64,000 nt of DNA from Longimicrobiales bacterium (GTDB taxonomy: Bacteria; Gemmatimonadota; Gemmatimonadetes; Longimicrobiales; Gaopeijiaceae): assembly GCA_028278645.1 (NCBI GenBank), contig JANQDZ010000047.1, positions 186,001 through 250,000 of the forward strand, written 5' to 3'. Within the stretch, counting starts at the first letter, position 1; each line of letters opens with the position of its first letter. This document shows, one piece after another, positions 28,171-37,256 of this stretch. The notes beneath the pieces were generated by a model. That model searched no databases. It was not told the DNA's origin and saw nothing but the letters and a program-made list of their open reading frames with translations. Made by a program: the position numbers and the translations under genes.

Positions 28171-28710
28171 ATGACCGAACAGTCGACCGATAGAGAACTT
28201 GCGGACCTGGTGATCGGCCAGGGCGACGAGCAGGCTTTCCGAACCCTGTACAGACGACATACGCCAGCCGTCTACCAATTCGTCCTCCGACTCGTGGGAG
28301 GAAACGCTCAGGAAGCGGAGGACATCATCCAAGAGACATGGATGAGAGCGGCCCGGGGGTTGGAGGGATTCAAATGGAAGTCCGCTCTACGGAGTTGGCT
28401 CACCGGGATCGCCCTCAACCGAGTGCGGGAGATGGCCAGGAAAAAGAAGAGGTCTCTGGTGGAGGTGGATGGGGAGTGGGAGATCCCTGCGGTTTCTCGA
28501 GATCCGGGAGAAAGGCTCGATCTGGATCGGGCGATCCAGCTTCTCCCGCCGGGGTTTCGAACGGTTCTGGTCCTCCACGACGTGGAGGGATTCACGCACC
28601 AGGAAATCGGCAACCGCCTCGGGATCACCGATGGAACCTCCAAGAGCCAGCTCCATGGAGCCCGGAAGGCCATGCGGCGGATCTTGAATGCGGGGCTGGA
28701 AACGGCTTGA
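28171..28710 (+). CDS. ECF-type RNA polymerase sigma factor
   Basis: This 179-residue sigma-70 family factor of the extracytoplasmic-function class contains only regions 2 and 4. Region 2 (about 22-90) has FRTLYRRHTPAVYQFVLRLVGGNAQEAEDIIQETWMRAARG, with the canonical DIIQETWM. Region 4 (about 120-172) has LPPGFRTVLVLHDVEGFTHQEIGNRLGITDGTSKSQLHGARKAMR, with the helix-turn-helix. AAGAGGATC precedes ATG 28171. The next gene looks like its anti-sigma partner and the third encodes an exported PDZ protein, suggesting an envelope-stress circuit. Confidence 0.95.
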   Translation: MTEQSTDRELADLVIGQGDEQAFRTLYRRHTPAVYQFVLRLVGGNAQEAEDIIQETWMRAARGLEGFKWKSALRSWLTGIALNRVREMARKKKRSLVEVDGEWEIPAVSRDPGERLDLDRAIQLLPPGFRTVLVLHDVEGFTHQEIGNRLGITDGTSKSQLHGARKAMRRILNAGLETA

Positions 28711-28758
28711 GAGCCGGAGGGCAAAGCCCTGGGAATGATCAAGGATAGGGTTGGAACG

Positions 28759-29322
28759 ATGAACGAAAAGGATTTGACGCCGGAGGAGAAGATGGCCCTC
28801 CAAAACCTCCCAAGGGAGGCTGCCCCCTCCCGGATTCTGGAGGAGAGGGTGGTCCAGGCGCTTCGGGAGGATGGATTCCTCGAGTCGCCAGCGACCCTAG
28901 CACCTGGAAGGGGCCGGAAAACGCGAGACCGTTCATGGTATCGGCCGTGGATGGCCGTGGCATCGGTGGCCGCTTCGGTTGCCCTGTTCGCGTCAGGGGT
29001 GGTCCTGGGCCAGTGGATGGGAGCCCAGAGCACCACGCAGGCCTTCATTCAGGTTCGAGAACAGGACGCGACACAGCTGGCCCTCAGGATCCAGGAGGCC
29101 GGCTCGGCCTATGTGTCGGCCCTAGCTGCCCTCGGGGAGCTCGGGGTTGGTGGGGACGAGGGTAGGGAAGTGGCCCTGGGCGCCCTCTACGGAGCCGCCA
29201 ACGAGCTGGCCCGGATGAGCCCTGAGGACGCCGAAGTCCTCAGGATCCTCCAGATCCTGGAAGAGCGTAGGGACCGGGAAGAGGGGTGGGATGCGGATGA
29301 TCGGAACACGGTGTGGTTCTAA
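28759..29322 (+). CDS. Anti-sigma-factor-like membrane protein
   Basis: This 187-residue protein has a cytoplasmic N-terminus (about 1-60) and a single membrane segment (about 65-88, WMAVASVAASVALFASGVVLG). Its extracytoplasmic helical C-terminus is about 100 residues long. Topology and position directly after the ECF sigma gene suggest an anti-sigma factor. The zinc-binding HxxxCxxC of ZAS anti-sigma factors is absent, so the pairing is inferred from context. Start: ATG 28759 is favoured by sequence character; ATG 28735 is in frame and possible. It is 25 nt upstream of the PDZ gene and probably co-transcribed. Confidence 0.7.
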   Translation: MNEKDLTPEEKMALQNLPREAAPSRILEERVVQALREDGFLESPATLAPGRGRKTRDRSWYRPWMAVASVAASVALFASGVVLGQWMGAQSTTQAFIQVREQDATQLALRIQEAGSAYVSALAALGELGVGGDEGREVALGALYGAANELARMSPEDAEVLRILQILEERRDREEGWDADDRNTVWF

Positions 29323-29347
29323 CTCACCAAGAAGAAGGAGTTCGAAG

Positions 29348-30694
29348 ATGAAGATGATGCGGAGCTGGGTGGCGATGGCACTGGCGGTGGGTTCCGGACC
29401 GGTCCTGCTGAATCCCGCTCCTGCGGATGCCCAGGTGCGCGGGAGAGTAGCCGATGCGTGTCCGGCTGGGCTGGAAGAGGGAAACCTGGGAATCTCCGGA
29501 CTGGACTGTGTCGGCGAGTGTACGCTGACCATCCGGAAAGAAGGATCAGAGGATATCTGGTCCTTCTCCACGGAGCCGAAGATCATCGGCATCGAGAGGG
29601 GAGGACCGGCTGAAGGCACGCTGGAAGTCGGGGACATTCTGGTGGCCATCGACGGAGTCCTGATCACTACGAGAGAAGGAGGGCGGCGGTACGCGAACCT
29701 CCAGCCAGGGGAGATTGTGACCGTCCGGTACCGCCGGGACGGGAGGGTGCGGGAGGGAACGATACGGGTTGGAACCCGATGCCGTGACCTCCCGGAGCCG
29801 GTTGGCGTGGCCGCCAGGGTGGCGCCCTTGCCCTCTGTTCCGGACGAGCCACCCCCGGCCGGCATTGCCGTTGTCGCTCCCAGGGTCCGGGTCGCACCGG
29901 ACCGGGCCAGGACCTCCGTGTCGGTGGCAGAGCGGGCAACGGGATTGGCGACAACCTCGGTGGCCCGGCGTTCCAGCTTGGGGCTGTTGGCCGGGTCCTC
30001 TCCCACAGGCCGTCTCGGGATCGGGTTCCGGTGCACGGAGTGTGGTACAAGGACCGATGAAGAGACCGACGAGACTGTTTGGTTCTTCTCGGGCCCCCTG
30101 GAAGTGACAGCTGTGAACGTAGGAGGGCCGGCCGAAGAGGCGGGGATCAAGAGAGGCGACCTGATCAAGGCCATCGACGGGAAGAGCATCGACACCGAGG
30201 AAGGTGGCCTGGCTTTCACTCGGATCACCCCCGGGGAATCGGTCCGCCTCACACTGGTACGGAGGAACGGATCGGAGGAGGACGTGTCTCTGGTTCCGGA
30301 AGAAGCAGAGACGCTGGGCCTGGCTGGGGGTCGTGGGCGGGTGGATTCCAGAGAGCCCCGAAGAGCGTCGGCCGGCGTTACAGTTGTCACCCCGGAGGTG
30401 GAGAGGAGACCCTCGAGGGTGACGACTCGACCTCCCGGGATCCCGGATCCAGCCGAAGACCCCTCTCCCTTGGCCGAGATCGAGCCCCCGGAGGGGATGC
30501 CCCTGCGGTATTCCGGTGTCGTGAACGGAGTTGAGATCGAAGTCCGGGGGAACCCCGTCACTGTCTCGGATATGCGGGGTTCCAGGACCATCTACATCAA
30601 TGCCGACGGGCTTTGGATCCGGATTAGCGTTCCCCGACGGACGGTGCTCCTGGACGGGGAGGCCCTCGAAGCAGGGTCACTGATTCGGCGTTGA
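29348..30694 (+). CDS. Exported protein with two PDZ domains
   Basis: This 448-residue protein has a signal peptide (about 1-30, ending PADAQ). Two PDZ-like domains follow at about 70-150 (IIGIERGGPAEGTLEVGDILVAIDG) and 240-330 (AVNVGGPAEEAGIKRGDLIKAIDG). No trypsin-like or other protease domain is present. Each PDZ domain is preceded by a Cys pair or Cys-rich strand (LDCVGECTL; FRCTECGTR), suggesting a repeated unit with a metal or disulfide. The two are linked by a Val/Pro/Arg-rich spacer. The C-terminal 60 residues carry a strand-rich segment. AAGGAG precedes ATG 29348. Position in the sigma/anti-sigma operon suggests a role in sensing envelope state. Confidence 0.85.
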   Translation: MKMMRSWVAMALAVGSGPVLLNPAPADAQVRGRVADACPAGLEEGNLGISGLDCVGECTLTIRKEGSEDIWSFSTEPKIIGIERGGPAEGTLEVGDILVAIDGVLITTREGGRRYANLQPGEIVTVRYRRDGRVREGTIRVGTRCRDLPEPVGVAARVAPLPSVPDEPPPAGIAVVAPRVRVAPDRARTSVSVAERATGLATTSVARRSSLGLLAGSSPTGRLGIGFRCTECGTRTDEETDETVWFFSGPLEVTAVNVGGPAEEAGIKRGDLIKAIDGKSIDTEEGGLAFTRITPGESVRLTLVRRNGSEEDVSLVPEEAETLGLAGGRGRVDSREPRRASAGVTVVTPEVERRPSRVTTRPPGIPDPAEDPSPLAEIEPPEGMPLRYSGVVNGVEIEVRGNPVTVSDMRGSRTIYINADGLWIRISVPRRTVLLDGEALEAGSLIRR

Positions 30695-30766
30695 CGTTGG
30701 TTCAGCGAATACCCTGAGCCGGTGTTGAGCCGGAAGGGGTTTCGGTGTGGTTGGGGGAAAGACGAC

Positions 30767-30796
30767 GCGGGCGGGGCCACCACGGGCCCTGCCCGC
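30767..30796. terminator. Bidirectional terminator
   Basis: A 12-bp stem with one G-T pair (GCGGGCGGGGCC at 30767-30778, GGCCCTGCCCGC at 30785-30796) and a 6-nt loop is followed on the plus strand by TCCTTCTTAT. It separates the convergent PDZ and beta-propeller genes. Confidence 0.75.
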
Positions 30797-30802
30797 TCCT
30801 TC

Positions 30803-32047
30803 TTATCTCACCAGGTCGTACATCCGCACGTGTTCTACCCCCAGATCGTCCCTCCACCTCCCTAACAGGTAGTTTGAGCCGATTTCATAGATGGAGAATC
30901 CGGGAGGAGTTTCCATGATTCCCAGGTACCTCCCTGTCGGATCCAGCACTCTCCATCTGGGTTGGTCGTCTCCCGGCTTCCGGTATTCCCCCACCCACAA
31001 ATGCCCTGATGCGTCCACTCGGAAATCGGAGTAGGCGGGCATCGTCGATGGGAAAGGCATGTGTTCGTACATGGTTTCGTGGATCGGCCTCCGTTCCGGG
31101 CGGGTCCGCTCCAGCCGATCTGCGATGTAGCGGTCGATGTCATCCTGGGTAACCGGAAGGTTCTCGTGCTCCATTCGAATCAGCCGGGTGAGATTTCCTT
31201 CTTTGTCCCGGTATTCGATCTCCCATCGATCCGCGCTGCCGTAGTAGAACCCTGTGCCAGATACGGCGGCATACCCGAACCGCCCGAAAACGAGGCCCCC
31301 ACCGATCCAGTTCTCGCCGTCGGTGGTTTCGTACGATTCGCCCCCGGGGAAGGCTCCGAGGTTTTCCGCCACCTCGCCATTCGGGTCGACGACGTAGTAC
31401 AGGGCGCTATCCCGCTTCGCCCCCTCCACGACCTGCGTTGACGTGGAGAACATATCGGTGACGAGGAGGATGTCCCCGTCGGGGAAGGGCTCCGATACCA
31501 CCGGGAACCCACCTGTGGTCGTAAGGACGGTGAACTCGAAAGATCGGGTGAACCCGCCGTTCGGTGAGAGGACCGAAACCCTCCGGTTCCGCCAGTCATA
31601 GGCCAGGAGCGAATCACCTACGGTCCTTCGAAGGAAGAAGATGTCTTCGAACTCGCCTGGGCCGCTCCCTTTCCCACCGGTGGTGGACAGATAATCCCCC
31701 GCTGAATCGAAAAAACGGACCTCTCCCGACGCGCTGTTGGCCACGACGATTCCACCGTCCGGCATCCGGACAGCGCCGGCGACCTCAAAGAACTGATACT
31801 CCGGTTCCCCATCCACGACCCCGATGTCCAGCGAAGGCTCGCTGCCGATCCGCCACCTGTCTTCGGCCGTCCAGGCAGGGGCGCTGTTCTCTACGATGGT
31901 AACCCCAGCGCTGTCTCTTACCGTGGCCAGCTCCGGGTCCTGCTGGTCGGCGCATCCGGTGAACCCGACCGCCACCGCACACGATGCCGCGAGGAAGAGG
32001 GAAGGCCTCTGGATCAGCATGGCGGGTTTTGAGGATGGGTGTGACAC
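30803..32047 (-). CDS. 6-bladed beta-propeller lipoprotein
   Basis: This 414-residue lipoprotein (LFLAASCAVAVGFTGC, lipobox Cys about residue 32) is followed by a propeller of the 6-bladed/NHL-like type: VRDSAGVTIVENSAPAW, RMPDGGIVVANSASGEVRFFDSAG, GKGSGPGEFEDI and, at the C-terminus, GHLWVGEYRKPGDDQPRWRVLDPTGRYLG. This family is abundant in Gemmatimonadota and its role is unknown. The start is probably GTG 32047, with GGAG upstream; ATG 32020 is possible and has no clear ribosome-binding site. A paralogue lies at 35371, on the opposite strand, beyond the ADOP/PadR pair. Confidence 0.85.
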   Translation of the reverse strand: MSHPSSKPAMLIQRPSLFLAASCAVAVGFTGCADQQDPELATVRDSAGVTIVENSAPAWTAEDRWRIGSEPSLDIGVVDGEPEYQFFEVAGAVRMPDGGIVVANSASGEVRFFDSAGDYLSTTGGKGSGPGEFEDIFFLRRTVGDSLLAYDWRNRRVSVLSPNGGFTRSFEFTVLTTTGGFPVVSEPFPDGDILLVTDMFSTSTQVVEGAKRDSALYYVVDPNGEVAENLGAFPGGESYETTDGENWIGGGLVFGRFGYAAVSGTGFYYGSADRWEIEYRDKEGNLTRLIRMEHENLPVTQDDIDRYIADRLERTRPERRPIHETMYEHMPFPSTMPAYSDFRVDASGHLWVGEYRKPGDDQPRWRVLDPTGRYLGIMETPPGFSIYEIGSNYLLGRWRDDLGVEHVRMYDLVR

Positions 32048-32138
32048 TGCCGCAGCTCCGGTTCGGCGTGGAAGACCTGTGATCCTGTCTCCTTTGATGG
32101 AGAGTGTGTGTGGAATGTTGCCCGGACCAGAGATGGGC

Positions 32139-34835
32139 TTATTCGCCCTTTAACACCTCCACCGGATCCAAACCTGCCGCGCGACGGGCCGGCAGGTAAC
32201 TGGCGGCCAAAGTGGCGCCCAGCAAAAGGCCGCCCGCCGAAGCCAGTGCGATGGGATCCCAGGGGTCAATCCTGAAGAGCAGGCTGGCTATGAGCTGCCC
32301 GAGGCTAAACGCTATGAGGAGCCCCGCACCCAGCCCCGCTCCGGCCATCAAAAACCCGCGCCCCAGGATCGCCCTGATCACGCTTTTTCGCTCCGCTCCC
32401 AGCGCGAGCTGTATTCCCAGTTCCCTTTGCCGGAGTTGGACGAGGTATGCCAGGACGCCGTAAACCCCGCCGACGGCGAGGAGAGCAGCAAGGGCGGCCA
32501 GGCTCCCGAGGAGGATCACGGAGAACCGTGCAGAAACCGCGGCGGCGGATCCTTCGATGTTCTCTGAAAGGGACACGAAAGACGACGTCCCCGTGGGATC
32601 CAATTCCCCCTGGATCCGTCGAAAAGCTGGTGCCAACGCCATTGGATCAGAAGCCGTCCTGATGACCCAGTTGTCCAGATAGGTCGGAGCCTGGGACATG
32701 GGGACGTACGCCATTGGCATGGCTCCAAAATTCAGGCGGTACCTCACGTCTCCGACTACGCCCACCACCGTTCGCCAGATCGAGTCCCCCGGGGAGTTGA
32801 GCCTTATGCGGAGACCCAGCGGGGATCCGTCTGGGGCCATGGCCGCTGCCGAAGCTTGACTGATGACCACGACCGGTTCCGAATCCGGCGTATCCTCGTC
32901 GGTGAGCCCGCGCCCAGCCAAGACCGGGATTCCCATGGCAGAGAAATAAGACGGGGTCACCGTGGGCATATGGAGGATGCCGTCCTGGATGCCCTCGGTG
33001 GTTTCGATCGTCACTGGCGGAGATGACCATCCTCCTGAGAACGGCATCTGGTCGGCTCCCCCAACCTCCAGAACCCCAGGGAGCCCCCGGACATGGTCTT
33101 CAAGGCTCCGGAAGTACCTCTCGGCGTCCGTCGATTCCTCCGCGTTGGCCGGATAGCTCACGTTCACAAGGGCAACGTTCTCAACCCCGAAACCAGTGTC
33201 CACGCGGAGCAGGCGGACCATGCTCCGTATGACCAGACCAGCACCGGAGAGGAGAACGAAGGCCAAGGCAATCTGGGAAATGACCAAGGCGGTCTGGACT
33301 CGGTTTCGACGCCTACCCCCAGCCAGGCCTCTCCCTCCCTCCCGGAGGACAGACGTAATGGGTGTGCGGGCCGCCTTGAAGGCGGGGAGGAAGCCGGTGA
33401 AAACACCGGTGAGGACCGCGAAGCCGATGGCGATGAACAGCAGGTCTCGGTTGATCGCCATCTCCCCCAGACGCGGCAGCTCCCGAGGCATGAGGGAGAG
33501 GACCGGTTCGAGGCCCACGACGGCTAAACCCCATCCCAACGCTCCCCCAAGAATCGAGAGGATGAAGCTCTCTGCCATCTGCTGAGAGAGGAGTCGTCCC
33601 CCACTCGCACCGAGGGCTCTCCGAACGCCGATCTCTCGATGCCTTTCAGTCGCCCTGATCAAGAAAAGTCCGGCCACATTCGTGCAGGCGATCAGGAGGA
33701 CCAGAACCACGGCACCGAACAGCACCAGCAGGTCGCTGCCAGTGTCACCAACAATCATTTCTTTTTGATAGAACAGGCCAACTCTGTGCTCGGCCTCCTC
33801 TGGGTGCATCTGCCCTATCTGCGCAGAGACCGCGTCCATGTCCTCCCTGGCCTGGTCCAGCGTGACCCCGGGCGCGAGCCGGGCTACGACCTTCAGGTAC
33901 CCGCCGTTCCTGACGGGCGAGGTTTTGTTCTCGTCCGAGAAAGAAATCCAGAGTTGGTAGTTCTCGTTCGGGAAGGCAAAACTCCGAGGCATCACGCCGA
34001 CGACCGCGTAGTGCACGTCGTCCAACAGGAGTTGGGTGCCGAGGATGTCCGACTTCCCGCCAAAACGGCTTTGCCAAAGGCCATAGCTGAGGAGGGCCAC
34101 CGGGTCCCCTCCCACTTGATCGTCTTCCGGCAGGAACCCGCGGCCCAGTTGGGCTGGGACTCGAAGAGCTCGGAAAGCCCCGGAGGTCATTCGAAGGGCC
34201 ACGAGGGTTTCGGAACTGTCACCGTCATGTAGGCTCACCCTTCGGCCAGCGTACCCTCCGCCCGATTCGAACACCCGGCCCATGGAAAGCCAATCCAGAT
34301 GGACTTCGAACGGCACCGCCCAGAGGCCTGACACCCGAGGCGGGGTTGGATTCAGTCCGGTCACATCCTCATCCACCCGGAAGGCCTCCACCAGGTTTTC
34401 CGCTTCGGGGTAGGGAAGGGGTTTCAGAAGGATGGTGTTGACCAAACTGAAGATCCCGGTGGAGGCGCCGATGCCGAGACCGAGACTAATGACCGCGGCG
34501 AAAGTGAGGCCCGGCCTCCTGATGAGGAGCCGGAGAGCCTGGCGAAGGTCCTGGACAAAGCCACTCATGTTCGAACGAATCCCCCTGCTCGGATTGTCTT
34601 TTGTTGGTGGGGTTGATCGGGTCCGCATAGAGAACCGGAAGGCGATGGAAACGGCCTTCCTCAGGTAGGACAGTTGGGCTCGGAAGGCGGATGACGCATC
34701 GGACTCAGCGACATACTCCTCCCTGAGATCCCCGAGGATACTCTCACCGATCACACCCTTCGGGAGTGTGGTTTTGAGAACCCTCTCCAGAAGGGAAGGT
34801 GGCATTCCCTTATTTGGGCCGGAGTCTCGGGGCAT
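32139..34835 (-). CDS. ABC transporter permease, ADOP type with N-terminal prefix domain
   Basis: This 898-residue MacB/FtsX permease has an extra N-terminal cytoplasmic segment (about 1-85, PPSLLERVLKTTLPKGVIGESILGDLREEY) found in ADOP proteins that are coupled to PadR regulators. The first permease helix is at about 105-130. The two FtsX cores carry ACTNVAGLFLIRATERHREIGVRRALGASGG and GVYGVLAYLVQLRQRELGIQLALGAE, and the C-terminus is AAGLDPVEVLKGE. Its start overlaps the PadR stop codon (TGATG), indicating translational coupling. No ATPase gene is adjacent. Substrate unknown. Confidence 0.92.
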   Translation of the reverse strand: MPRDSGPNKGMPPSLLERVLKTTLPKGVIGESILGDLREEYVAESDASSAFRAQLSYLRKAVSIAFRFSMRTRSTPPTKDNPSRGIRSNMSGFVQDLRQALRLLIRRPGLTFAAVISLGLGIGASTGIFSLVNTILLKPLPYPEAENLVEAFRVDEDVTGLNPTPPRVSGLWAVPFEVHLDWLSMGRVFESGGGYAGRRVSLHDGDSSETLVALRMTSGAFRALRVPAQLGRGFLPEDDQVGGDPVALLSYGLWQSRFGGKSDILGTQLLLDDVHYAVVGVMPRSFAFPNENYQLWISFSDENKTSPVRNGGYLKVVARLAPGVTLDQAREDMDAVSAQIGQMHPEEAEHRVGLFYQKEMIVGDTGSDLLVLFGAVVLVLLIACTNVAGLFLIRATERHREIGVRRALGASGGRLLSQQMAESFILSILGGALGWGLAVVGLEPVLSLMPRELPRLGEMAINRDLLFIAIGFAVLTGVFTGFLPAFKAARTPITSVLREGGRGLAGGRRRNRVQTALVISQIALAFVLLSGAGLVIRSMVRLLRVDTGFGVENVALVNVSYPANAEESTDAERYFRSLEDHVRGLPGVLEVGGADQMPFSGGWSSPPVTIETTEGIQDGILHMPTVTPSYFSAMGIPVLAGRGLTDEDTPDSEPVVVISQASAAAMAPDGSPLGLRIRLNSPGDSIWRTVVGVVGDVRYRLNFGAMPMAYVPMSQAPTYLDNWVIRTASDPMALAPAFRRIQGELDPTGTSSFVSLSENIEGSAAAVSARFSVILLGSLAALAALLAVGGVYGVLAYLVQLRQRELGIQLALGAERKSVIRAILGRGFLMAGAGLGAGLLIAFSLGQLIASLLFRIDPWDPIALASAGGLLLGATLAASYLPARRAAGLDPVEVLKGE

Positions 34836-35167
34836 CAGGCTGGGCCCTCAAGGACCTCGTCCAAACCCTCCGTAAGCTTCTGGAAAGCATCCCTCGATTC
34901 CCGAAGGGCAGCGACCCCTCTGCTGGTGACCCTGAACCGGCGCCTGGCATGTCCGCCCCGCTCCGGGGATCCCGCTTCGGCTTTCCACTGGAGGAACCCC
35001 TTGGTCTCCAGTCTTTCGAGGGTTTTGTAGAGGGTGCCGCGGCCCACCGATCTCCCGACTCGAACCTCCAGTTCTTTGATGATAGAGATCGCGTAAGCTT
35101 CGTCCCGGAGTTGGAGCGTGGCCAGGAGAACCATCTGCTCGAACTCCCCGAGATATCGTGGCGCCAT
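34835..35167 (-). CDS. PadR family transcriptional regulator
   Basis: This 110-residue winged-helix regulator matches PadR: GEFEQMVLLATLQLRDEAYAISIIKELEVRVGRSVGRGTLYKTLERLETKGFL, with GTLYKTLERLE as recognition helix and wing. A short C-terminal helix follows for dimerisation. It is translationally coupled to the ADOP permease and probably represses it through the inverted repeat just upstream at 35181-35203. Start ATG 35167. Confidence 0.93.
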   Translation of the reverse strand: MAPRYLGEFEQMVLLATLQLRDEAYAISIIKELEVRVGRSVGRGTLYKTLERLETKGFLQWKAEAGSPERGGHARRRFRVTSRGVAALRESRDAFQKLTEGLDEVLEGPA

Positions 35168-35180
35168 GTTGGTATTCTCC

Positions 35181-35203
35181 CGATGTCGACAATGTCTACA
35201 TCG
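35181..35203. promoter_or_regulatory. Candidate PadR operator
   Basis: A 23-bp inverted repeat has arms CGATGT (35181-35186) and ACATCG (35198-35203) and includes the internal palindrome TGTCGACA. It starts 14 bp upstream of the PadR start codon. PadR proteins commonly bind ATGT/ACAT inverted repeats, so autoregulation is a reasonable inference. Confidence 0.5.
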
Positions 35204-35370
35204 ACTGAGACGCCCCCCGGGAAGGAAAGGTTGCAGTGGTGGCGGCCAACGGTTCCGACCTCTCGACCATCAAATCTTTCAGAAGAAACCTGAGCTCCAC
35301 CTCAACGTATGGTACCGTGAAGACCGGTCGCCTTTTTCCCATTCCTGGTTCTCCCTAGAAGGCTCCAATC

Positions 35371-36618
35371 ATGCATCGAGTCCGCACCTGTATCCTCGCC
35401 TCATCGCTACTCCTCGTTGCGACTCTCGGATGTGAACCGGGGAAGGTTCAGACCGTCCAGACCGTCACCCTGGATTCCGCTGGGATCACCATCGTGGAGA
35501 ACTCCGGCGAGCTTCCGGCGGGAGGTGGTGGATGGGCCATTTCTGAGGAGCCTTACCTGTCCATAGGCACGTTTCAGGGCGACTCCCTCTATCAGATGTT
35601 CCAGGTCCAAGGCGCCTCTCGGTTGGCCGACGGCAGTTTGGCCGTGGCCAACGGGGGCTCGGGGGAAGTTCGGGTCTACGACACCCAAGGGCGCTTCATC
35701 TCCTCTCACGGGCGGAAAGGTGAGGGGCCCGGTGAGTTTCAAAGGCCGGCTCTAGTCGGGGTCCTGGGCGCCGATACTCTCGTGGTGGTGGACAACCAGC
35801 TCCGGCGCATCTCCCTGGTCCACGTGGAGGACGGATTCCTGGAGTCCGCTCGGATCTCCGATGACCTGGGAGGAGGTGGATTCCCCAGAGGGATGTTCGC
35901 CGATCGAACGCTGGTCATCGGTGGCGGTTTCTACTTCAGTAGTTCCAGTGGGATGGAACTGTCGGACGGGTATTCCAGGAGGGAGACCAGCTACCTGTCG
36001 GCTGATCTGAACGGCGAGCTGGTTACCGACTTCGGCCGGTTCCCGGGGTCGGAGTTTTTCATGCAGGTCCAGAGCCAGAGTGGAGGGGCGATCTCCATGT
36101 CGGCTCGTTTGGTCCCTTTCGGAAAATACGCCATGCTGGCTGTCGGTCCGGACCGGCTCTTCTTTGGTTCGGGGGATACCTGGGAGGTGGAGGTATACGA
36201 TACCTCCGGCCGGCTCCAGAACCTGGTGAGGCTGGACCGGGCACCCTTCGCGGTGGGAGATGCCGACTTGGAGGCGGTCATTGAAGAGGAGATAGCCGAG
36301 GCCGATGACCCCTCCCTCGCACCTGAGATTCGAGCAGGTTTCGAGGACATGCCGGTACCGGACCTGATGCCGGCTTTTGCCGGACTCCACGCCGACGCCC
36401 TGGGCTTCCTGTGGGTCGAACGGTACCGGAGGCCAGGAGAAGAAGTCCCCGTCTTCGACATCGTGGACCCTGAGGGCGTTTTGGTCGGTACGGTCCAGGT
36501 TCCTCCAGGGTCGGATATTCTGGAGATCGGCGCCGACTATCTCCTTCTGCTCCAGCGGGATGAGCTAGAGGTGGAATACCTGAGGCTGTTCTCCCTCGAT
36601 CGACCCGACGCTTCCTAA
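35371..36618 (+). CDS. 6-bladed beta-propeller lipoprotein
   Basis: This 415-residue lipoprotein (CILASSLLLVATLGC, lipobox Cys about residue 21) is a propeller of the same family as the product of 30803-32047. Shared features are a TLDSAGITIVENSGE start, ADGSLAVANGGSGEVRVYDTQGRF, GRKGEGPGEFQ and a C-terminal LGFLWVERYRRPGEEVPVFDIVDPEG. Function unknown; presumably periplasmic face or outer membrane. It is divergent from the PadR-ADOP operon. Confidence 0.87.
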   Translation: MHRVRTCILASSLLLVATLGCEPGKVQTVQTVTLDSAGITIVENSGELPAGGGGWAISEEPYLSIGTFQGDSLYQMFQVQGASRLADGSLAVANGGSGEVRVYDTQGRFISSHGRKGEGPGEFQRPALVGVLGADTLVVVDNQLRRISLVHVEDGFLESARISDDLGGGGFPRGMFADRTLVIGGGFYFSSSSGMELSDGYSRRETSYLSADLNGELVTDFGRFPGSEFFMQVQSQSGGAISMSARLVPFGKYAMLAVGPDRLFFGSGDTWEVEVYDTSGRLQNLVRLDRAPFAVGDADLEAVIEEEIAEADDPSLAPEIRAGFEDMPVPDLMPAFAGLHADALGFLWVERYRRPGEEVPVFDIVDPEGVLVGTVQVPPGSDILEIGADYLLLLQRDELEVEYLRLFSLDRPDAS

Positions 36619-36680
36619 AACCCTTGAGCTTCCGGCCTCGGGGGATTAGCTAAGTCCTGTCCCCTAACAAAGGAGGCACC

Positions 36681-37118
36681 ATGGGTGGGATCAACGTCGG
36701 CCGTTGGTTGGCCGGAGGTTTTGCCGCATCCGTCGTAACCTTTCTCATGGAAGGTTTGTGGAGCTCCATGTACATGGAACAGGTGGAGGCCGCTTTGGCC
36801 GACCTCGGCCTGGAAATGCACATGACCGGGATGAACTGGGTATTGGCCATCGTGGTCAGCCTGATCTTCGGGTTCGCCTTGGTCTTCTTCTACGCGGTGG
36901 CGAGACCTCGCTTCGGACCGGGCCCCATGACGGCCATCAAAATGGCTGTGGCCTTTTGGATCGGCGGGTATCTCTTACAGCTCATCGGGTATCACATGAT
37001 GGGGTTCTACCCGGACTCCCTCTTGGTGATGTGGGGGTGGCAGGGGCTGATTTCGACGATCCTCGGGGCCCTTGCGGGAGGGTGGGTCTATCGGGAAGAA
37101 GAGGGGGTGTCTGGCTGA
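36681..37118 (+). CDS. Hypothetical membrane protein, four predicted helices
   Basis: A 145-residue integral membrane protein with hydrophobic segments at about 8-28, 52-75 (WVLAIVVSLIFGFALVFFYAVAR), 85-108 and 115-138. It is Met-rich. The pattern resembles small DUF1761-like or similar membrane proteins, but I cannot assign it with confidence. AAGGAGG precedes ATG 36681. It is followed by a strong bidirectional terminator. Confidence 0.7.
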   Translation: MGGINVGRWLAGGFAASVVTFLMEGLWSSMYMEQVEAALADLGLEMHMTGMNWVLAIVVSLIFGFALVFFYAVARPRFGPGPMTAIKMAVAFWIGGYLLQLIGYHMMGFYPDSLLVMWGWQGLISTILGALAGGWVYREEEGVSG

Positions 37119-37167
37119 CGGCTCCTTCCGCTCGGAACTCCCCGAGGACAAGATCGGGAGGCAGAAA

Positions 37168-37197
37168 AGAGGGACGCACCAAAAGGTGCGGCCCTCT
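37168..37197. terminator. Strong bidirectional terminator
   Basis: A long hairpin: AGAGGG (37168-37173) and CGCACC (37175-37180) pair with GGTGCG (37185-37190) and CCCTCT (37192-37197), with a single A/G mismatch and an AAAA loop. A-rich sequence precedes it and CTCTTCTT follows. It serves the convergent genes ending at 37118 and 37257. Confidence 0.88.
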
Positions 37198-37256
37198 CTC
37201 TTCTTCAGCCGTCCAGGGCCCAACGGGTCCTGGACCGGGACGCCTCGGGCTGGTTT

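Noticed and set aside
29122-30591. A 489-codon open frame on the minus strand
   Set aside because: It lies antisense to the two-PDZ protein and is a Ser/Pro/Arg-rich shadow with no domain.
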